Source of the DNA: CAZGXI01 sp964529715
Lineage (GTDB): Bacteria > Chloroflexota > Anaerolineae > Aggregatilineales > Ch27
Length of the DNA stretch: 64,000 nucleotides
Assembly (NCBI GenBank): GCA_964529715.1
Contig: CAZGXI010000006.1
Span: forward strand, 62,001 to 126,000
Reading direction: 5' to 3'
The stretch's first letter is position 1. Every line of letters begins with the position of its first letter. The position numbers were made by a program, and so were the translations under genes. A model generated the notes under the pieces. It was not told where the DNA came from. It made no database searches and saw only the letters and a list, made by a program, of their open reading frames with translations. Positions 42,681 through 51,660 of this stretch are shown here, piece after piece.

Positions 42681-44075
42681 GTGAACGCCTTATTCGGCTT
42701 GCTTCGTCAGTTCCCGCAGTGGTGGCAGAGGCACTTCGCCCGTCCCACCGAACTGCGCAAAGTAGCGACCAACGCCCTCTGGCTGACCGGCGGCTACGTG
42801 CTGCGGCTGACCATCGGCGTGCTGGTCGGTGCGTGGGTAGCCCGCTACCTGGGCACGGTGCAGTACGGGGCGCTGCTCTTCGCGGCGGCGTTTACGTCGC
42901 TGTTTACGCCGCTGATCGGGCTGGGACTGGAGCGGGTAGTCGTGCGCGAGGTGGTACGCGACCCGGCCCAACGTGACGCGGTGTTGGGCACTGCCTTCGC
43001 GCTCAAGCTGGCTGCTGGGATTGCCGCCGTGCCGCTGATCGTCGTGATGGCATCGCTCATCCGGCCTGGCGAGCCGGTGATCACCTGGCTGGTGCTGCTG
43101 GCGGCGACAGGCCAGGTCTGCCTGGCCTTCGATGCCATCGACTACTGGTTTCAATCGCAAGTCCGATCCAAGCGCACGGTACAGGTACGCAATCTGATGT
43201 TTGTGCTGGTCACGGCGGCGCGGATTGTGGCCGTGTGGCAACAGGCGCCGCTGATGGTGTTCGCCGTCATTGGCCTGGCCGAAAGTGCCGCCTATGCCGT
43301 CGGGATGGTGATCGTCTACCGCCGCAGCGGACAGCAGCCTGCCGCCTGGCGCGCCACAACGCCCTGCGCCCGCGCCCTGCTGCGCGATAGCTGGCCGCTG
43401 ATGTTAGAAGGGCTGGCGATCATGATCTATATGCGGCTGGACCAGACCCTGCTCGCCGCCATGCTGCCCGGCGAGGCCGGCACGCACGCCATCGGCGTCT
43501 ACGGCGTGGCGGTGCGGCTGTCGGAAATCTGGTTCTTCATTCCGGTGGCGATCACCAATTCGCTCTTCCCGGCCATCGTGCAATCCCGCCAGGCCAGCGA
43601 GACGCTCTACCGGGCGCGTTTGCAGCGGTTCTTCAACTTCATGGCGCTGCTGTCTTACGCCATCGCCATCCCGGCGACCTTCCTTTCTGGCTTCGTGGTA
43701 GAAACGATCTACGGCCCGGAGTACCGCGAGGCCGGGCCGATGCTGGCGATCCTGGTGTGGGCCGGGCTGTGGGTAAGCCTGGGGCTGGCGCGCAACGCCG
43801 CCCTCCAGGCGGAAAATCGTGTGATCTTCTCGCTGCGGACCAGTGTCTTGGGCGCGGCGATCAACACAGGCCTCAACCTGCTGCTGATCCCCTCCTTGCA
43901 AGGCTTAGGAGCTGCCCTGGCAACCCTGATCTCGCAGGCCATTTCCGCCTACGCCGGGGTGTTTCTGTTCCGCGCGCTGCGCCCCTACGGGCGCATGATG
44001 ACGCGCGCGCTGCTGTTCCCGAACCCGTTCCACGTCCCCGGTTCCGGCCCTCCGACCAAAGGAACACTGCCATGA
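42681..44075 (+). CDS. Polysaccharide flippase (MATE/Wzx-like, RfbX family)
   Basis: A 464-residue integral membrane protein with 12-14 predicted helices. It begins with a short cytoplasmic segment and the family's LRKVATNALWLTGGYVLRLTIGVLVGAWVARYLG (abbreviated), then ARYLGTVQYGALLFAAAF, DYWFQSQVRSK and a C-terminal pair ending in VFLFRALRPYGRM. It would flip polyprenyl-linked oligosaccharides across the membrane. Start is a GTG. The FkbM gene begins in an ATGA overlap with its stop, so the three genes here form an operon for an envelope glycan. Confidence 0.85.
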   Translation: MNALFGLLRQFPQWWQRHFARPTELRKVATNALWLTGGYVLRLTIGVLVGAWVARYLGTVQYGALLFAAAFTSLFTPLIGLGLERVVVREVVRDPAQRDAVLGTAFALKLAAGIAAVPLIVVMASLIRPGEPVITWLVLLAATGQVCLAFDAIDYWFQSQVRSKRTVQVRNLMFVLVTAARIVAVWQQAPLMVFAVIGLAESAAYAVGMVIVYRRSGQQPAAWRATTPCARALLRDSWPLMLEGLAIMIYMRLDQTLLAAMLPGEAGTHAIGVYGVAVRLSEIWFFIPVAITNSLFPAIVQSRQASETLYRARLQRFFNFMALLSYAIAIPATFLSGFVVETIYGPEYREAGPMLAILVWAGLWVSLGLARNAALQAENRVIFSLRTSVLGAAINTGLNLLLIPSLQGLGAALATLISQAISAYAGVFLFRALRPYGRMMTRALLFPNPFHVPGSGPPTKGTLP

Positions 44076-44962
44076 TCCCCAAACTGCGCAAAGCGCCGCG
44101 CATCGCGGCCCGCCGCCTGTCCCGTGCGATTCGCCTGTCCCCTGCCTGGGCACGGGCGTGGTGGGTGCGGAACATCGTGCGCGGCCCGGTGTGGTTCACC
44201 GACCGCTACGGCGTCACCTGCCGGATGTACCCCAGCGACAACCTGACCTTCTACTTCGCCCAACGCTCGCTGTTCGACGACCTGGGCACGGTCGAGGTGG
44301 CCCGGCGGCTGCTGCGGCCCGGCATGACCGTGCTGGACGTAGGCGCGTCGATAGGGGCGTTCACCCTGCACGCCGCACGGCTGGTCTCGCCAGGCGGAGC
44401 TGTGCACGCCTTCGAGCCGACGGGCCGCTCATTTCAGCGCCTTCAGGAAAACCTGGAACACGCCCCGCAACTCCGGGCCGTTGTGACCGCGAACCGCGCC
44501 GCCATCTTCAACGCCGAGGGCGACGTGGCCCTGAACGTATTCCCGCCGGAATATGCCGAGTGGAACTCGCTGGGAACGCCAACCATGCTCACGCGGGACG
44601 GCAAACAGATGGCCCCCACCCACACCGAGACCGTCCCAGCTTACACCATCGATGCCTACTGCGCGCGACAGGGCATCGCGCACATCGGCCTGCTCAAGAT
44701 CGACGTGGAGGGCTTCGAGGTAGAAGCCCTGGAAGGCGCGCGGGCGATGGTCGGCGGCGGGCGGGTCGATTACCTCCTGTTTGAAATCTCGCTGCAACCG
44801 CTGACCGGCACCAACCGCACGGCCAGGGACGTGATCGGGGCCTTCGCGGCCTGCGGGCTGCGCGTCAGCCGCATCACGCCCGCCGGAGAACTCGTCCCTA
44901 TCGACGACCCGGCGCAGTTCGAGGCGCCTTTCTTTGCCAACTACCTGGCCGCGCCGGCGTAA
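44072..44962 (+). CDS. FkbM-family methyltransferase
   Basis: A 296-residue SAM-dependent methyltransferase. The SAM-binding motif is TVLDVGASIGAFTLHAARLVSPGG (abbreviated), followed by AFEPTGRSFQRLQENL and ending in the family-typical HIGLLKIDVEGFEVEALEGARA (D-V-E-G-x-E). A basic N-terminal tail of about 30 residues precedes. It would O-methylate a sugar hydroxyl in the glycan. Start ATG 44072 overlaps the flippase stop; a frame-open extension to 43757 is a shadow. Confidence 0.9.
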   Translation: MIPKLRKAPRIAARRLSRAIRLSPAWARAWWVRNIVRGPVWFTDRYGVTCRMYPSDNLTFYFAQRSLFDDLGTVEVARRLLRPGMTVLDVGASIGAFTLHAARLVSPGGAVHAFEPTGRSFQRLQENLEHAPQLRAVVTANRAAIFNAEGDVALNVFPPEYAEWNSLGTPTMLTRDGKQMAPTHTETVPAYTIDAYCARQGIAHIGLLKIDVEGFEVEALEGARAMVGGGRVDYLLFEISLQPLTGTNRTARDVIGAFAACGLRVSRITPAGELVPIDDPAQFEAPFFANYLAAPA

Positions 44963-44975
44963 GGGAGCGCCTGTC

Positions 44976-45917
44976 ATGTCTTTTCAACTACACGTCCCGG
45001 TGGCGCAGATCATCTTCCGCCGCCCAGAAACGACCCGCCGCGTCGTGGAGGCCATCGCGGCGGCCAGGCCGCCCCGCCTGTACGTGATCGCCGATGGGCC
45101 GCGCACGCCGGAAGAGGCGGCCCAATGTGCGGCGGCGCGCGCCGTCGTGGAACAGGCCATCACCTGGGAGTGCGACGTCATCACCGATTACGCCGACCGC
45201 AACCTGGGCCTCAAACGGCGGGTCAGCAGCGGCCTGGACCGTGTCTTCGCGCAGGAAGAGCAGGTCATCGTCCTGGAAGACGACTGCGTGCCCGACCCGA
45301 CCTTCTTCCGCTTTTGCCAGGAACTGCTGGAACGATACCGGGACGAACCGCGCGTGATGCACATTGGGGGAAATAACTTTCTGCCCCAGGTCCGCATCCC
45401 CGACAGCTACGCCTTCTGCCGCTACCCGCACATCTGGGGCTGGGCTACCTGGCGGCGCGCCTGGCAGCTTTACGACGTGGATATGCGCGCCTGGACCGCC
45501 GCCGCCGACAAAGGCCCGCTGCTGGCGCCGTTCACCCACCCGCGTGAGCGCCAGTTCTGGCAGCAGATGTGGGATGCGGTCTGCGCCGCCCGGATCGACA
45601 CCTGGGATTACCAGTGGACCTTCGCCTGCGTGTCGCACGGAGGGCTGGCGATTATGCCCGCCGTGAACCTGGTGAGCAACATCGGCTTCGGGCAAGACGC
45701 CTCGCACACGGTCTACCACGATCCCCGCCTGATGGTTGCCGCCGCCCCGATGACGTTCCCGCTGCGGCATCCGCAGGCCATCGCCAGCCACGCCGGGCTG
45801 GACGCGCACACGGCGCGGCTGCACTTCATGGTCCCGACGCGCGCCCACGTGTTGCGGCGGGCGATCAAGCGGCAGTTGGGCCGGCTCCGGCGGGCGATCC
45901 TGCGGCGGCGGGCGTAA
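44976..45917 (+). CDS. Glycosyltransferase (GT2-like, GT-A fold)
   Basis: A 313-residue glycosyltransferase. VPVAQIIFRRPETTRRVVEAI opens the nucleotide-binding domain, followed by RLYVIADGPR, NLGLKRRVSSGLDRVFAQEEQVIVLEDDCVPDPTFF (with the DDC metal/nucleotide site; abbreviated) and HIWGWATWRRAW. This is the hemolytic-glycan/GT2-like subset often found with FkbM genes. It follows the FkbM gene by 13 nt. The basic C-terminus (LRRAIKRQLGRLRRAILRRR) could attach to the membrane. Donor and acceptor unknown. Confidence 0.85.
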   Translation: MSFQLHVPVAQIIFRRPETTRRVVEAIAAARPPRLYVIADGPRTPEEAAQCAAARAVVEQAITWECDVITDYADRNLGLKRRVSSGLDRVFAQEEQVIVLEDDCVPDPTFFRFCQELLERYRDEPRVMHIGGNNFLPQVRIPDSYAFCRYPHIWGWATWRRAWQLYDVDMRAWTAAADKGPLLAPFTHPRERQFWQQMWDAVCAARIDTWDYQWTFACVSHGGLAIMPAVNLVSNIGFGQDASHTVYHDPRLMVAAAPMTFPLRHPQAIASHAGLDAHTARLHFMVPTRAHVLRRAIKRQLGRLRRAILRRRA

Positions 45918-46020
45918 GACGCCGGGAATTGAAATCCCCGGCTACAAAGGACAAGTCCGCCAAAGCGGACTAAGGCCATTCTGAATGACGGTCGGGCGCG
46001 TGTGGAGCGCATAACAGGTT
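45918..46020. repeat. Composite dispersed palindrome at a convergent junction
   Basis: GCCGGGAATTGAAATCCCCGGC (about 45920-45942) is followed by AAGTCCGCCAAAGCGGACT (about 45953-45971). The same two-part element is found in a diverged copy at 48755-48870. It lies between the glycosyltransferase and PEP carboxylase stops. It may serve as a bidirectional terminator. Confidence 0.6.
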
Positions 46021-48702
46021 CTAGCCGGTGGTCTTCATGCCCGCTGCAATTCCGCTGATGGTCAGCAGCACGGCTTCCAGCAGGGCGGCATATTCCGGCG
46101 CATCCGGCGGCGTGCGGCGTAGATCGCGCAGCAATGCCACCTGGATAAAGTTCAGCGGATCGACGTAAGGGTTGCGCTGCGCAATGGACCGCTTGAGCAC
46201 GGGCGCGCCATCCAGCAGTTCGCGCTGTTCCAGGATCAGGCAGATCGTCCGGCTGGCGCGGGCGTGTTCCTCGCGGATACGGGCGAAGATCGCGTTGCGC
46301 AGGGCGGCGTCTTCCACCAGTGAGGCATAATGTTCTGCAATGCCCAGGTCCGCCTTCGCCAGGTCCATTTGCGCGTTCTCCACCACCGCGCGGAAGAACG
46401 GCCACTCCCGGTACATCGCCCGCAAGAGGTCCAGGCCGTCTGCCCGCTTCTGGATCAGGGACTCCAGTGCCGTCCCCACGCCGTACCAGCTCGGCAGGAT
46501 GGCGCGACTCTGCATCCAGGAGAACATCCAGGGGATGGCGCGGATGTCGCTCAGGCCGGCGCCCTGCCGCCGCCGCACCGGGCGCGAGCCGATGGGCAGG
46601 TGCGCCAGTTCGTGGAAGGGCGTGGCCTGCCGCCAGTAGTCCAAAAAGCCCGGCGTCTCGTAGACCAGCGCGCGATAAGCCGCACGCCCGGTTTCGGCCA
46701 GGAAGTCCATCGCAGCGTGCCATTCCGGTAGTGCCCCTTGCGGCGGCGGCGCGCCCGCCACCAACAGAACCGCGTGCATCAACTGGTGCAGGTGACGGCG
46801 GGCGATGTCGGGGTTGCTGTAGCGATAGGCGATCACCTCTCCCTGCTCGGTGATCTTGATCCGCCCGCGCATGGCGGCAGGCGGCAGCGACCGGATGGCG
46901 TGGTTGGTTGGCCCACCGCCCCGCCCGATACTCCCGCCGCGCCCATGAAAGAGTTCCATCACCACGCCGTGCGCCGTACACAGGTCGGCCAGGTTCTGCT
47001 GCGCGCGGTAGAGATTCCAGTTCGAGGCCAGGTAGCCGCCGTCTTTGGCGCTGTCGGAATAGCCGAGCATGATCTGCTGGCGCATCCCCCGCGCGGCCAG
47101 GTGGCTGCGGTAAACGGGGTTCTCGAACAGCGCAGCCATCACCCCCGGCGCAGCCTGCAAGTCGGCAATCGTCTCGAACAACGGCACCAGGTCGAGGGCG
47201 TGCTGCACGCCGACTTCCTTCGCCAGCAGCAGCATCGCCAACACGTCGCTGACGTCGCGGGTCATGCTGGCGATGGCCGTGTCGATAACGACCTGCCCAT
47301 AGCGGCGGTGCGCGGCGGCGATCATGCGCCATGTCTCGACGACGCGGTTGGTCGTCTCGGAAAAATCCGGCTCCACCGGGAGCAGCGGGCGCGGATTGGC
47401 GATCTCGCGCGTCAGCAGGGCGCGCTTTTCCTCTTCCGGCAGGGCCAGGTAGTTGTCGCACAGGCCGTCGCGGCGGAAGATTTCGTCCAGCGCCGCCGCG
47501 TGCACCCGCGCGTCTTCGCGGATGTCCAGCGGCACCAGATGCAGCCCGAACAGGCGAACCTTCTCGATCAGCCGCCCCAGGGTTCCCTGCGCCACGCGCC
47601 GTCCCCGGTGCTGACGCAGGCTGTCGGCAGTGAGGCGCAAATCGGCCAGCAACTCCTGCCCGGTGTGGTAAAAATCTGCCTCCAGCCGTGCGGCGATCTG
47701 GTCCATTTTGCAGCGGTAGGGTTCGCCCGGATAGCGTTCGATGCACTCGCCCCCGGTCAGCGAGTCGAGCAGGGCCGCCGTCGCGCCGATCTCGCTGCCT
47801 GCCTGAGTCAGATAGTCCCGCAGGGCGATCACCTCGTCCAGGTAGACCTGCCGGGCGGCGCGGCGCAGCGTCGCCAGCGTCGTCAGGGTCACTTCTGGCG
47901 TGACATTGGGATTGCCATCGCGGTCGCCGCCGATCCAGGAAGCGTAGTGCAGCGGGGCGGGCAGGTTGGCCCAGTCGCCTTCGGGATAGTGCGTCTCCAG
48001 GGCGACGCGCAGGTCGGCGTTGAGCTGCACAGCCGTCTCCATGATCGTCGAGGTCAGGAAGTAGAGGGCCGAATCCACCTCGTCGGCGACGGTGGTCTGC
48101 GCGGCGCGGGTCGGGCGCGTGTTCCACAGCTCCTCGATCTTCTCCGCCAGGGCATTTTCCAGCGCGCGGGCTTCGCGCGGCAACAGGGCCAGCCGGTCAC
48201 GCAGCGACATCACCTCGGCAATGGAACACAGTTTGACCAGCAATTCTTTGCGCTTGGCCTCGGTGGGATGCGCCGTAAGGACCAGCCGCACGCCCAGGCG
48301 ATCCAGCAGGGCGCGCATGGCGGCGGCATCCAGCCCAGCGTCTTTCAGAGCGCGCACCGCCGCGTCGATAGACTCTTCCAGCACGCCAGACGCCTCGCGC
48401 TGGCGCAGCACCCGCACGCGCTGCTGATCCTCGGCGATATTGATCAACTGGAAGTAGTTGCCGAACGCCTTGATCAGGCTGCGGCGGGCGTCCAGGTCCG
48501 TCCCGGCGATCAGGGTTTCCAGGGCGGCGTCGGCGTCGGGGCTGCCGTTGCGGCGGGCTTTGGCGGCGGCGCGGACGCGCTCCACGAGATCGTAGACGGC
48601 CTCGCCGTGCTGCTCACAGATGATCGCACCCAGCAGATCGCCCAGCAGTTTGATGTCGGCGCCGAACGGCGTTGGCGTAGTCGGGTCAATGTCGGTTTGC
48701 AT
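46021..48702 (-). CDS. ppc: Phosphoenolpyruvate carboxylase
   Basis: An 893-residue enzyme that carboxylates PEP to oxaloacetate (anaplerosis). Signatures: LTAHPTEAKRKELL (catalytic His region), IGGDRDGNPNVTPEVT, the QIMLGYSDSAKDGGYLASNW block and ELFHGRGGSIGRGGGP. The C-terminus ends TISGIAAGMKTTG, whereas most family members end in xNTG. Length is normal for bacterial PEPC. Start at 48702 (MQTDIDPTTPTPFG) rather than the 38-residue-longer frame at 48816, which runs into a dispersed repeat. Confidence 0.95.
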   Translation of the reverse strand: MQTDIDPTTPTPFGADIKLLGDLLGAIICEQHGEAVYDLVERVRAAAKARRNGSPDADAALETLIAGTDLDARRSLIKAFGNYFQLINIAEDQQRVRVLRQREASGVLEESIDAAVRALKDAGLDAAAMRALLDRLGVRLVLTAHPTEAKRKELLVKLCSIAEVMSLRDRLALLPREARALENALAEKIEELWNTRPTRAAQTTVADEVDSALYFLTSTIMETAVQLNADLRVALETHYPEGDWANLPAPLHYASWIGGDRDGNPNVTPEVTLTTLATLRRAARQVYLDEVIALRDYLTQAGSEIGATAALLDSLTGGECIERYPGEPYRCKMDQIAARLEADFYHTGQELLADLRLTADSLRQHRGRRVAQGTLGRLIEKVRLFGLHLVPLDIREDARVHAAALDEIFRRDGLCDNYLALPEEEKRALLTREIANPRPLLPVEPDFSETTNRVVETWRMIAAAHRRYGQVVIDTAIASMTRDVSDVLAMLLLAKEVGVQHALDLVPLFETIADLQAAPGVMAALFENPVYRSHLAARGMRQQIMLGYSDSAKDGGYLASNWNLYRAQQNLADLCTAHGVVMELFHGRGGSIGRGGGPTNHAIRSLPPAAMRGRIKITEQGEVIAYRYSNPDIARRHLHQLMHAVLLVAGAPPPQGALPEWHAAMDFLAETGRAAYRALVYETPGFLDYWRQATPFHELAHLPIGSRPVRRRQGAGLSDIRAIPWMFSWMQSRAILPSWYGVGTALESLIQKRADGLDLLRAMYREWPFFRAVVENAQMDLAKADLGIAEHYASLVEDAALRNAIFARIREEHARASRTICLILEQRELLDGAPVLKRSIAQRNPYVDPLNFIQVALLRDLRRTPPDAPEYAALLEAVLLTISGIAAGMKTTG

Positions 48703-48754
48703 CGGATACCCACGTTTCAGCAGATGGCAGACAGCGTAACGAAATGCGCAGGTT

Positions 48755-48870
48755 TTCAGCGCCAGGGAATGAAGTCCCCGGCTGCGGCTGTAAAGTCCAC
48801 TGAAGTGGACCGACACCCGCCGTCTCGACTTGCATTTTCAGTCCGCTGAAGTGGACTTTGCGGACTTCGC
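48755..48870. repeat. Second copy of the composite palindromic repeat
   Basis: GGGAATGAAGTCCCC (about 48764-48778) and AAGTCCACTGAAGTGGAC (about 48792-48809), then an inverted AGTCCGCTGAAGTGGACT arm (about 48839-48858). It covers the spurious upstream extension of the PEP carboxylase frame. The gap to the lipoprotein gene (48703-48987) holds no gene. Confidence 0.6.
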
Positions 48871-48987
48871 CAGGAGGTAAACCACCGGCCACCACTTTGG
48901 GCTGCGCGAATAGACGACAAGTGGACGGCAGATATACGCCTGGAATAGGCCGCCCCGCACGGCTTTGCAGGATCATCTTGGGAGCGA

Positions 48988-50265
48988 TCAAGGTACAAGG
49001 CTGCGCGTCGTGCAGAGGCGCAGCGCCGCCGGACCGTCGGCGCTGTCGGGTAGGTCGGCCCACGCCAGCGTCAGATGACGTTCCCGGTCGGTCCACAGGC
49101 CCGGCGTGCCGCCCGCCCGCGCTCCGACGCCGACCGGCTGCCAGCCGATCAACCCGCCACCCTGAAAATAGCCGACCACGACCGCGCCATCCGCCTCAAA
49201 GGCGACCGGCAGCGCGTCGAACTGGCCCCAGGCAGGCACAGGCCAGCCGAGGGAAATCCCCTCCCCTGCCGACGGTGGGGCAAAGGCTGGGCCGGTGTTG
49301 AAGCCGGTGGTCACATCCGGCGTTGTTGCGGGCGCGGCGGCAGGCAGCGCCAGGGCTTCCAGACGCACGACAGACGTTCCGGCGGAATCGGCTTCCAGGG
49401 AAAAGATCAGCGCGTCTGTGCGCGGAAGGCCCGTTGCAGCGTCGCGGTGGCCTATGAACAGGTAGCCGTGCGCGCGGTCCAACCCCAGCCGGACCGTTTC
49501 GACATAGGCGGTCACGTCGGCCAGGCTCACTTCGCCCAGCGCCACCGCTTCGGCCTCGCCTTCCCAGGGCAACGGGCGATCAGACAGGCGGACCAACGCC
49601 TGGCGGGAGACTCCGGCGTCGTCAGAAGACAGCCAGGCCAATGCCCACAGGCCGCCTGCCGTGCGCGCCAGGGCCGGATGGGATGCGCCGCGCGCGATCT
49701 CGACCGCCGCCCCTACAGGCCGCCCCTGCGCATCGATGCGCTGACCGTAGAGCGTCGGGCGAGGCGCGTCGTCTGCCCACACGACAATGGCCGCCCCCGC
49801 ATCTCCAGGTGCAGCGGCGACCTGCGTCACCGCCCCCGCCGACACGGCCACCGGGCCGCGCAACAGCAGTCCGTCCGCCGCCAGCCGCGCGCTGAACAGC
49901 CGCGCGTCCCCGAAAATGTCCACATCCTGCCACAACAAATGCCAGCCGTCCTCCGGCGCGGGCAGCAGCACGGGATTCCAGGGCGTGCGCCCGCCCAGGT
50001 TGAGCATTTGGACGGGTCCCCTGGCGCCGTCCGGCGCGACGCGGCAGAAGAACAGGTCTGGCCCGTCGGCCCAGACCACCGCCCATGCTTCCCCCGCCAG
50101 GCCGACGGCAGGCGCGTCTAGATGAAAGGCTTCTGCGACGGTGACGGCGACGCTCCAGGGCAGGAACGGTGGCGCCTGGGACGGAACAGACACAGGAGGC
50201 GCGCAGGCCGCCAGTTCGATGAGCAGCGCCAGGAACAGATACCGCTGCATGAGCCGGACCAGCAT
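48988..50265 (-). CDS. Predicted lipoprotein with repeated beta-strand architecture
   Basis: A 425-residue protein, apparently a lipoprotein: N-terminus MLVRLMQRYLFLALLIELAAC with lipobox Cys at residue 21. The mature part has repeating VWADGPDLFFCR-like and VVWADDAPRPTLYGQRIDAQG-like strands (abbreviated) that suggest a beta-propeller. No catalytic motif recognised and no family name assigned. The start at 50265 has AGGA 9 nt upstream. Divergent from the FHA gene. Confidence 0.7.
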   Translation of the reverse strand: MLVRLMQRYLFLALLIELAACAPPVSVPSQAPPFLPWSVAVTVAEAFHLDAPAVGLAGEAWAVVWADGPDLFFCRVAPDGARGPVQMLNLGGRTPWNPVLLPAPEDGWHLLWQDVDIFGDARLFSARLAADGLLLRGPVAVSAGAVTQVAAAPGDAGAAIVVWADDAPRPTLYGQRIDAQGRPVGAAVEIARGASHPALARTAGGLWALAWLSSDDAGVSRQALVRLSDRPLPWEGEAEAVALGEVSLADVTAYVETVRLGLDRAHGYLFIGHRDAATGLPRTDALIFSLEADSAGTSVVRLEALALPAAAPATTPDVTTGFNTGPAFAPPSAGEGISLGWPVPAWGQFDALPVAFEADGAVVVGYFQGGGLIGWQPVGVGARAGGTPGLWTDRERHLTLAWADLPDSADGPAALRLCTTRSLVP

Positions 50266-50311
50266 GTCGGGCATTCCTGACAAAACCGAAGCGATTAGTA
50301 CCCTGGACCAC

Positions 50312-50338
50312 TTGAACAGCGCCAAGACTTGCTATAGT
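50312..50338 (+). promoter_or_regulatory. Candidate promoter of the FHA gene
   Basis: TTGAAC at 50312-50317 and TATAGT at 50333-50338 with a short 15-nt spacer. The AT-rich TATAGTATAAACATAG patch stands out from the surrounding GC-rich DNA. Confidence 0.35.
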
Positions 50339-50398
50339 ATAAACATAGCGTGGGGATACTACCAGACAATAAGGGGACCGTTTTAGAGGCATTATTCG

Positions 50399-50857
50399 AT
50401 GACTGCAACCTGGATGCACAAAGCAATGAAACGCGATACGTCTCTCCTGGGCGACCCCGAACGCCCCCCGATGCCCGAACGTGGCCCGCGTCCCAAAACG
50501 GGCCTGCTGGCACCGCCCTGGCGATTGTTGATGCAGATCGGTGGGGAGAACCAGACAACGGTCGGCATGGAAATCGCCGATCAGATCATCATCGGGCGCG
50601 CAGACCCGCTGGCCGACTTTCATCCTGATCTGGACTTGACCCCCTACGCTGGGCAAGACAACGGCGTTTCCCGGCGTCACGCTGCGATCACCCAGGGCGA
50701 CAAGTCGCTGTATGTCGAGGATTTGGGCAGCACCAACGGCACGCGCATCAACGGCTTTCAGTTAGAGGCCAACCAACCCTACCGCCTGCGCGATGGAGAC
50801 GAACTGGAATTAGGACGGCTGCGCATCGTAGTGCGCTTCGTCCGCTCGCCGTATTAG
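50399..50857 (+). CDS. Forkhead-associated (FHA) domain protein
   Basis: A 152-residue cytoplasmic protein with an FHA phosphothreonine-binding domain from ~residue 55. Key residues: IIIGRADP (Arg-binding), GVSRRHAAI (Ser and His), DLGSTNGTRING (Thr-Asn) and YRLRDGDELELGRLRIVVRF. It has a short Lys/Arg-rich N-terminal leader. It would bind a phosphothreonine peptide on a partner; none is adjacent except the response regulator that converges with it. No start conflict. Confidence 0.9.
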   Translation: MTATWMHKAMKRDTSLLGDPERPPMPERGPRPKTGLLAPPWRLLMQIGGENQTTVGMEIADQIIIGRADPLADFHPDLDLTPYAGQDNGVSRRHAAITQGDKSLYVEDLGSTNGTRINGFQLEANQPYRLRDGDELELGRLRIVVRFVRSPY

Positions 50858-50945
50858 ACGAGTCAACGGCCAGGTTCGAGAAAGAGTCGCCACCGGAACG
50901 CGCCGGGGCAACTTTTGACGGCCAAACAGAACAGGTGTTCCTAAA

Positions 50946-50970
50946 AACCGGGGGCTTGAAGCCCCCGGTT
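50946..50970. terminator. Palindrome between FHA and response-regulator genes
   Basis: AACCGGGGGCTT-g-AAGCCCCCGGTT, a perfect 25-nt palindrome in the 134-nt gap between convergent genes, in the GGCTTgAAGCC dispersed family. Probable bidirectional terminator. Confidence 0.6.
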
Positions 50971-50991
50971 TGATCTCCGACAGCCAACAGG

Positions 50992-51369
50992 TCACTTACC
51001 GCCGTCCGACAGGAAGCGGCCCACCGCCTCCCGCAGGGCAGCAACCGAGATCGGTTTGGAAATGAAGGCGTCTGCCTGGGCTTCCTGGGCCTCGGCCAGG
51101 TAGCTCAGCATCGGACGTGCCGAGAGAAAGATGAAGGGCAGGCAGCGGCCCCAGGCCGTCTGGCGCACTTCGCGCAGCAAATCCAGCCCGTCGCGCTCCG
51201 GCATGGCGATATCCGAGACGATCAGGTCCGGCAGCGACCCGCCATTCAAGGTTTGCAATGCTTCGTCTACGCTGGCTGCCAGGAGGGTTCGATAGCCACC
51301 CCGGTCGAGGATTTTGCCGACCAACTCTCGCGTCGCTCGATCATCATCCACAAAAAGAATAGTATGCAT
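50992..51369 (-). CDS. Single-domain response regulator (CheY-like)
   Basis: A 125-residue receiver protein. Acid pocket ILFVDDD at the N-terminus, phosphoacceptor Asp in LIVSDIAMPERDGLDLL (about residue 53), Ser/Thr in FIFLSARP and Lys in DAFISKPIS. All phosphorylation residues are present, so it should be active, with no output domain. The start at 51369 opens immediately at the first beta strand; the longer frame to 51471 has no ribosome site and overlaps an AT-rich region. Confidence 0.92.
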   Translation of the reverse strand: MHTILFVDDDRATRELVGKILDRGGYRTLLAASVDEALQTLNGGSLPDLIVSDIAMPERDGLDLLREVRQTAWGRCLPFIFLSARPMLSYLAEAQEAQADAFISKPISVAALREAVGRFLSDGGK

Positions 51370-51660
51370 TTCACGCCACCATGCACTTGCTTCACATCCA
51401 TCCTGTCCCACGCAACCCCATACCCAACCTACTCCCGAATTCTCCACCTTACAGTTTAGCACAATTGACACTACGCAAAGAACCTCAATCGTTGAGAAAG
51501 TGTATATATTTGTATTCCAGGATATGCGCTTTTATTTCGGTGGCGGGTGAGACGATTGGCATATTGGCGCCTGCTTCAAAAAAGAGAATAATGAATCGAT
51601 GCTTCGACAAGAGGTTATTCTCCGTACGACAGGGGTAGTAGTCTTCGAGGAGTACAACGT
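51370..51660. other. Divergent AT-rich intergenic region
   Basis: 291 nt between the response regulator and the first SGNH-like gene. It is AT-richer than average, including TTGAGAAAGTGTATATATTTG (about 51494-51515, possible promoter). No RNA gene or palindrome of note. The GGAG 10 nt before the ATG at 51661 is the ribosome site. Confidence 0.45.

Noticed and set aside
45713..48127. 804-codon minus-strand frame overlapping PEP carboxylase
   Set aside because: Off-frame reading of the ppc gene; real motifs are in the other frame.
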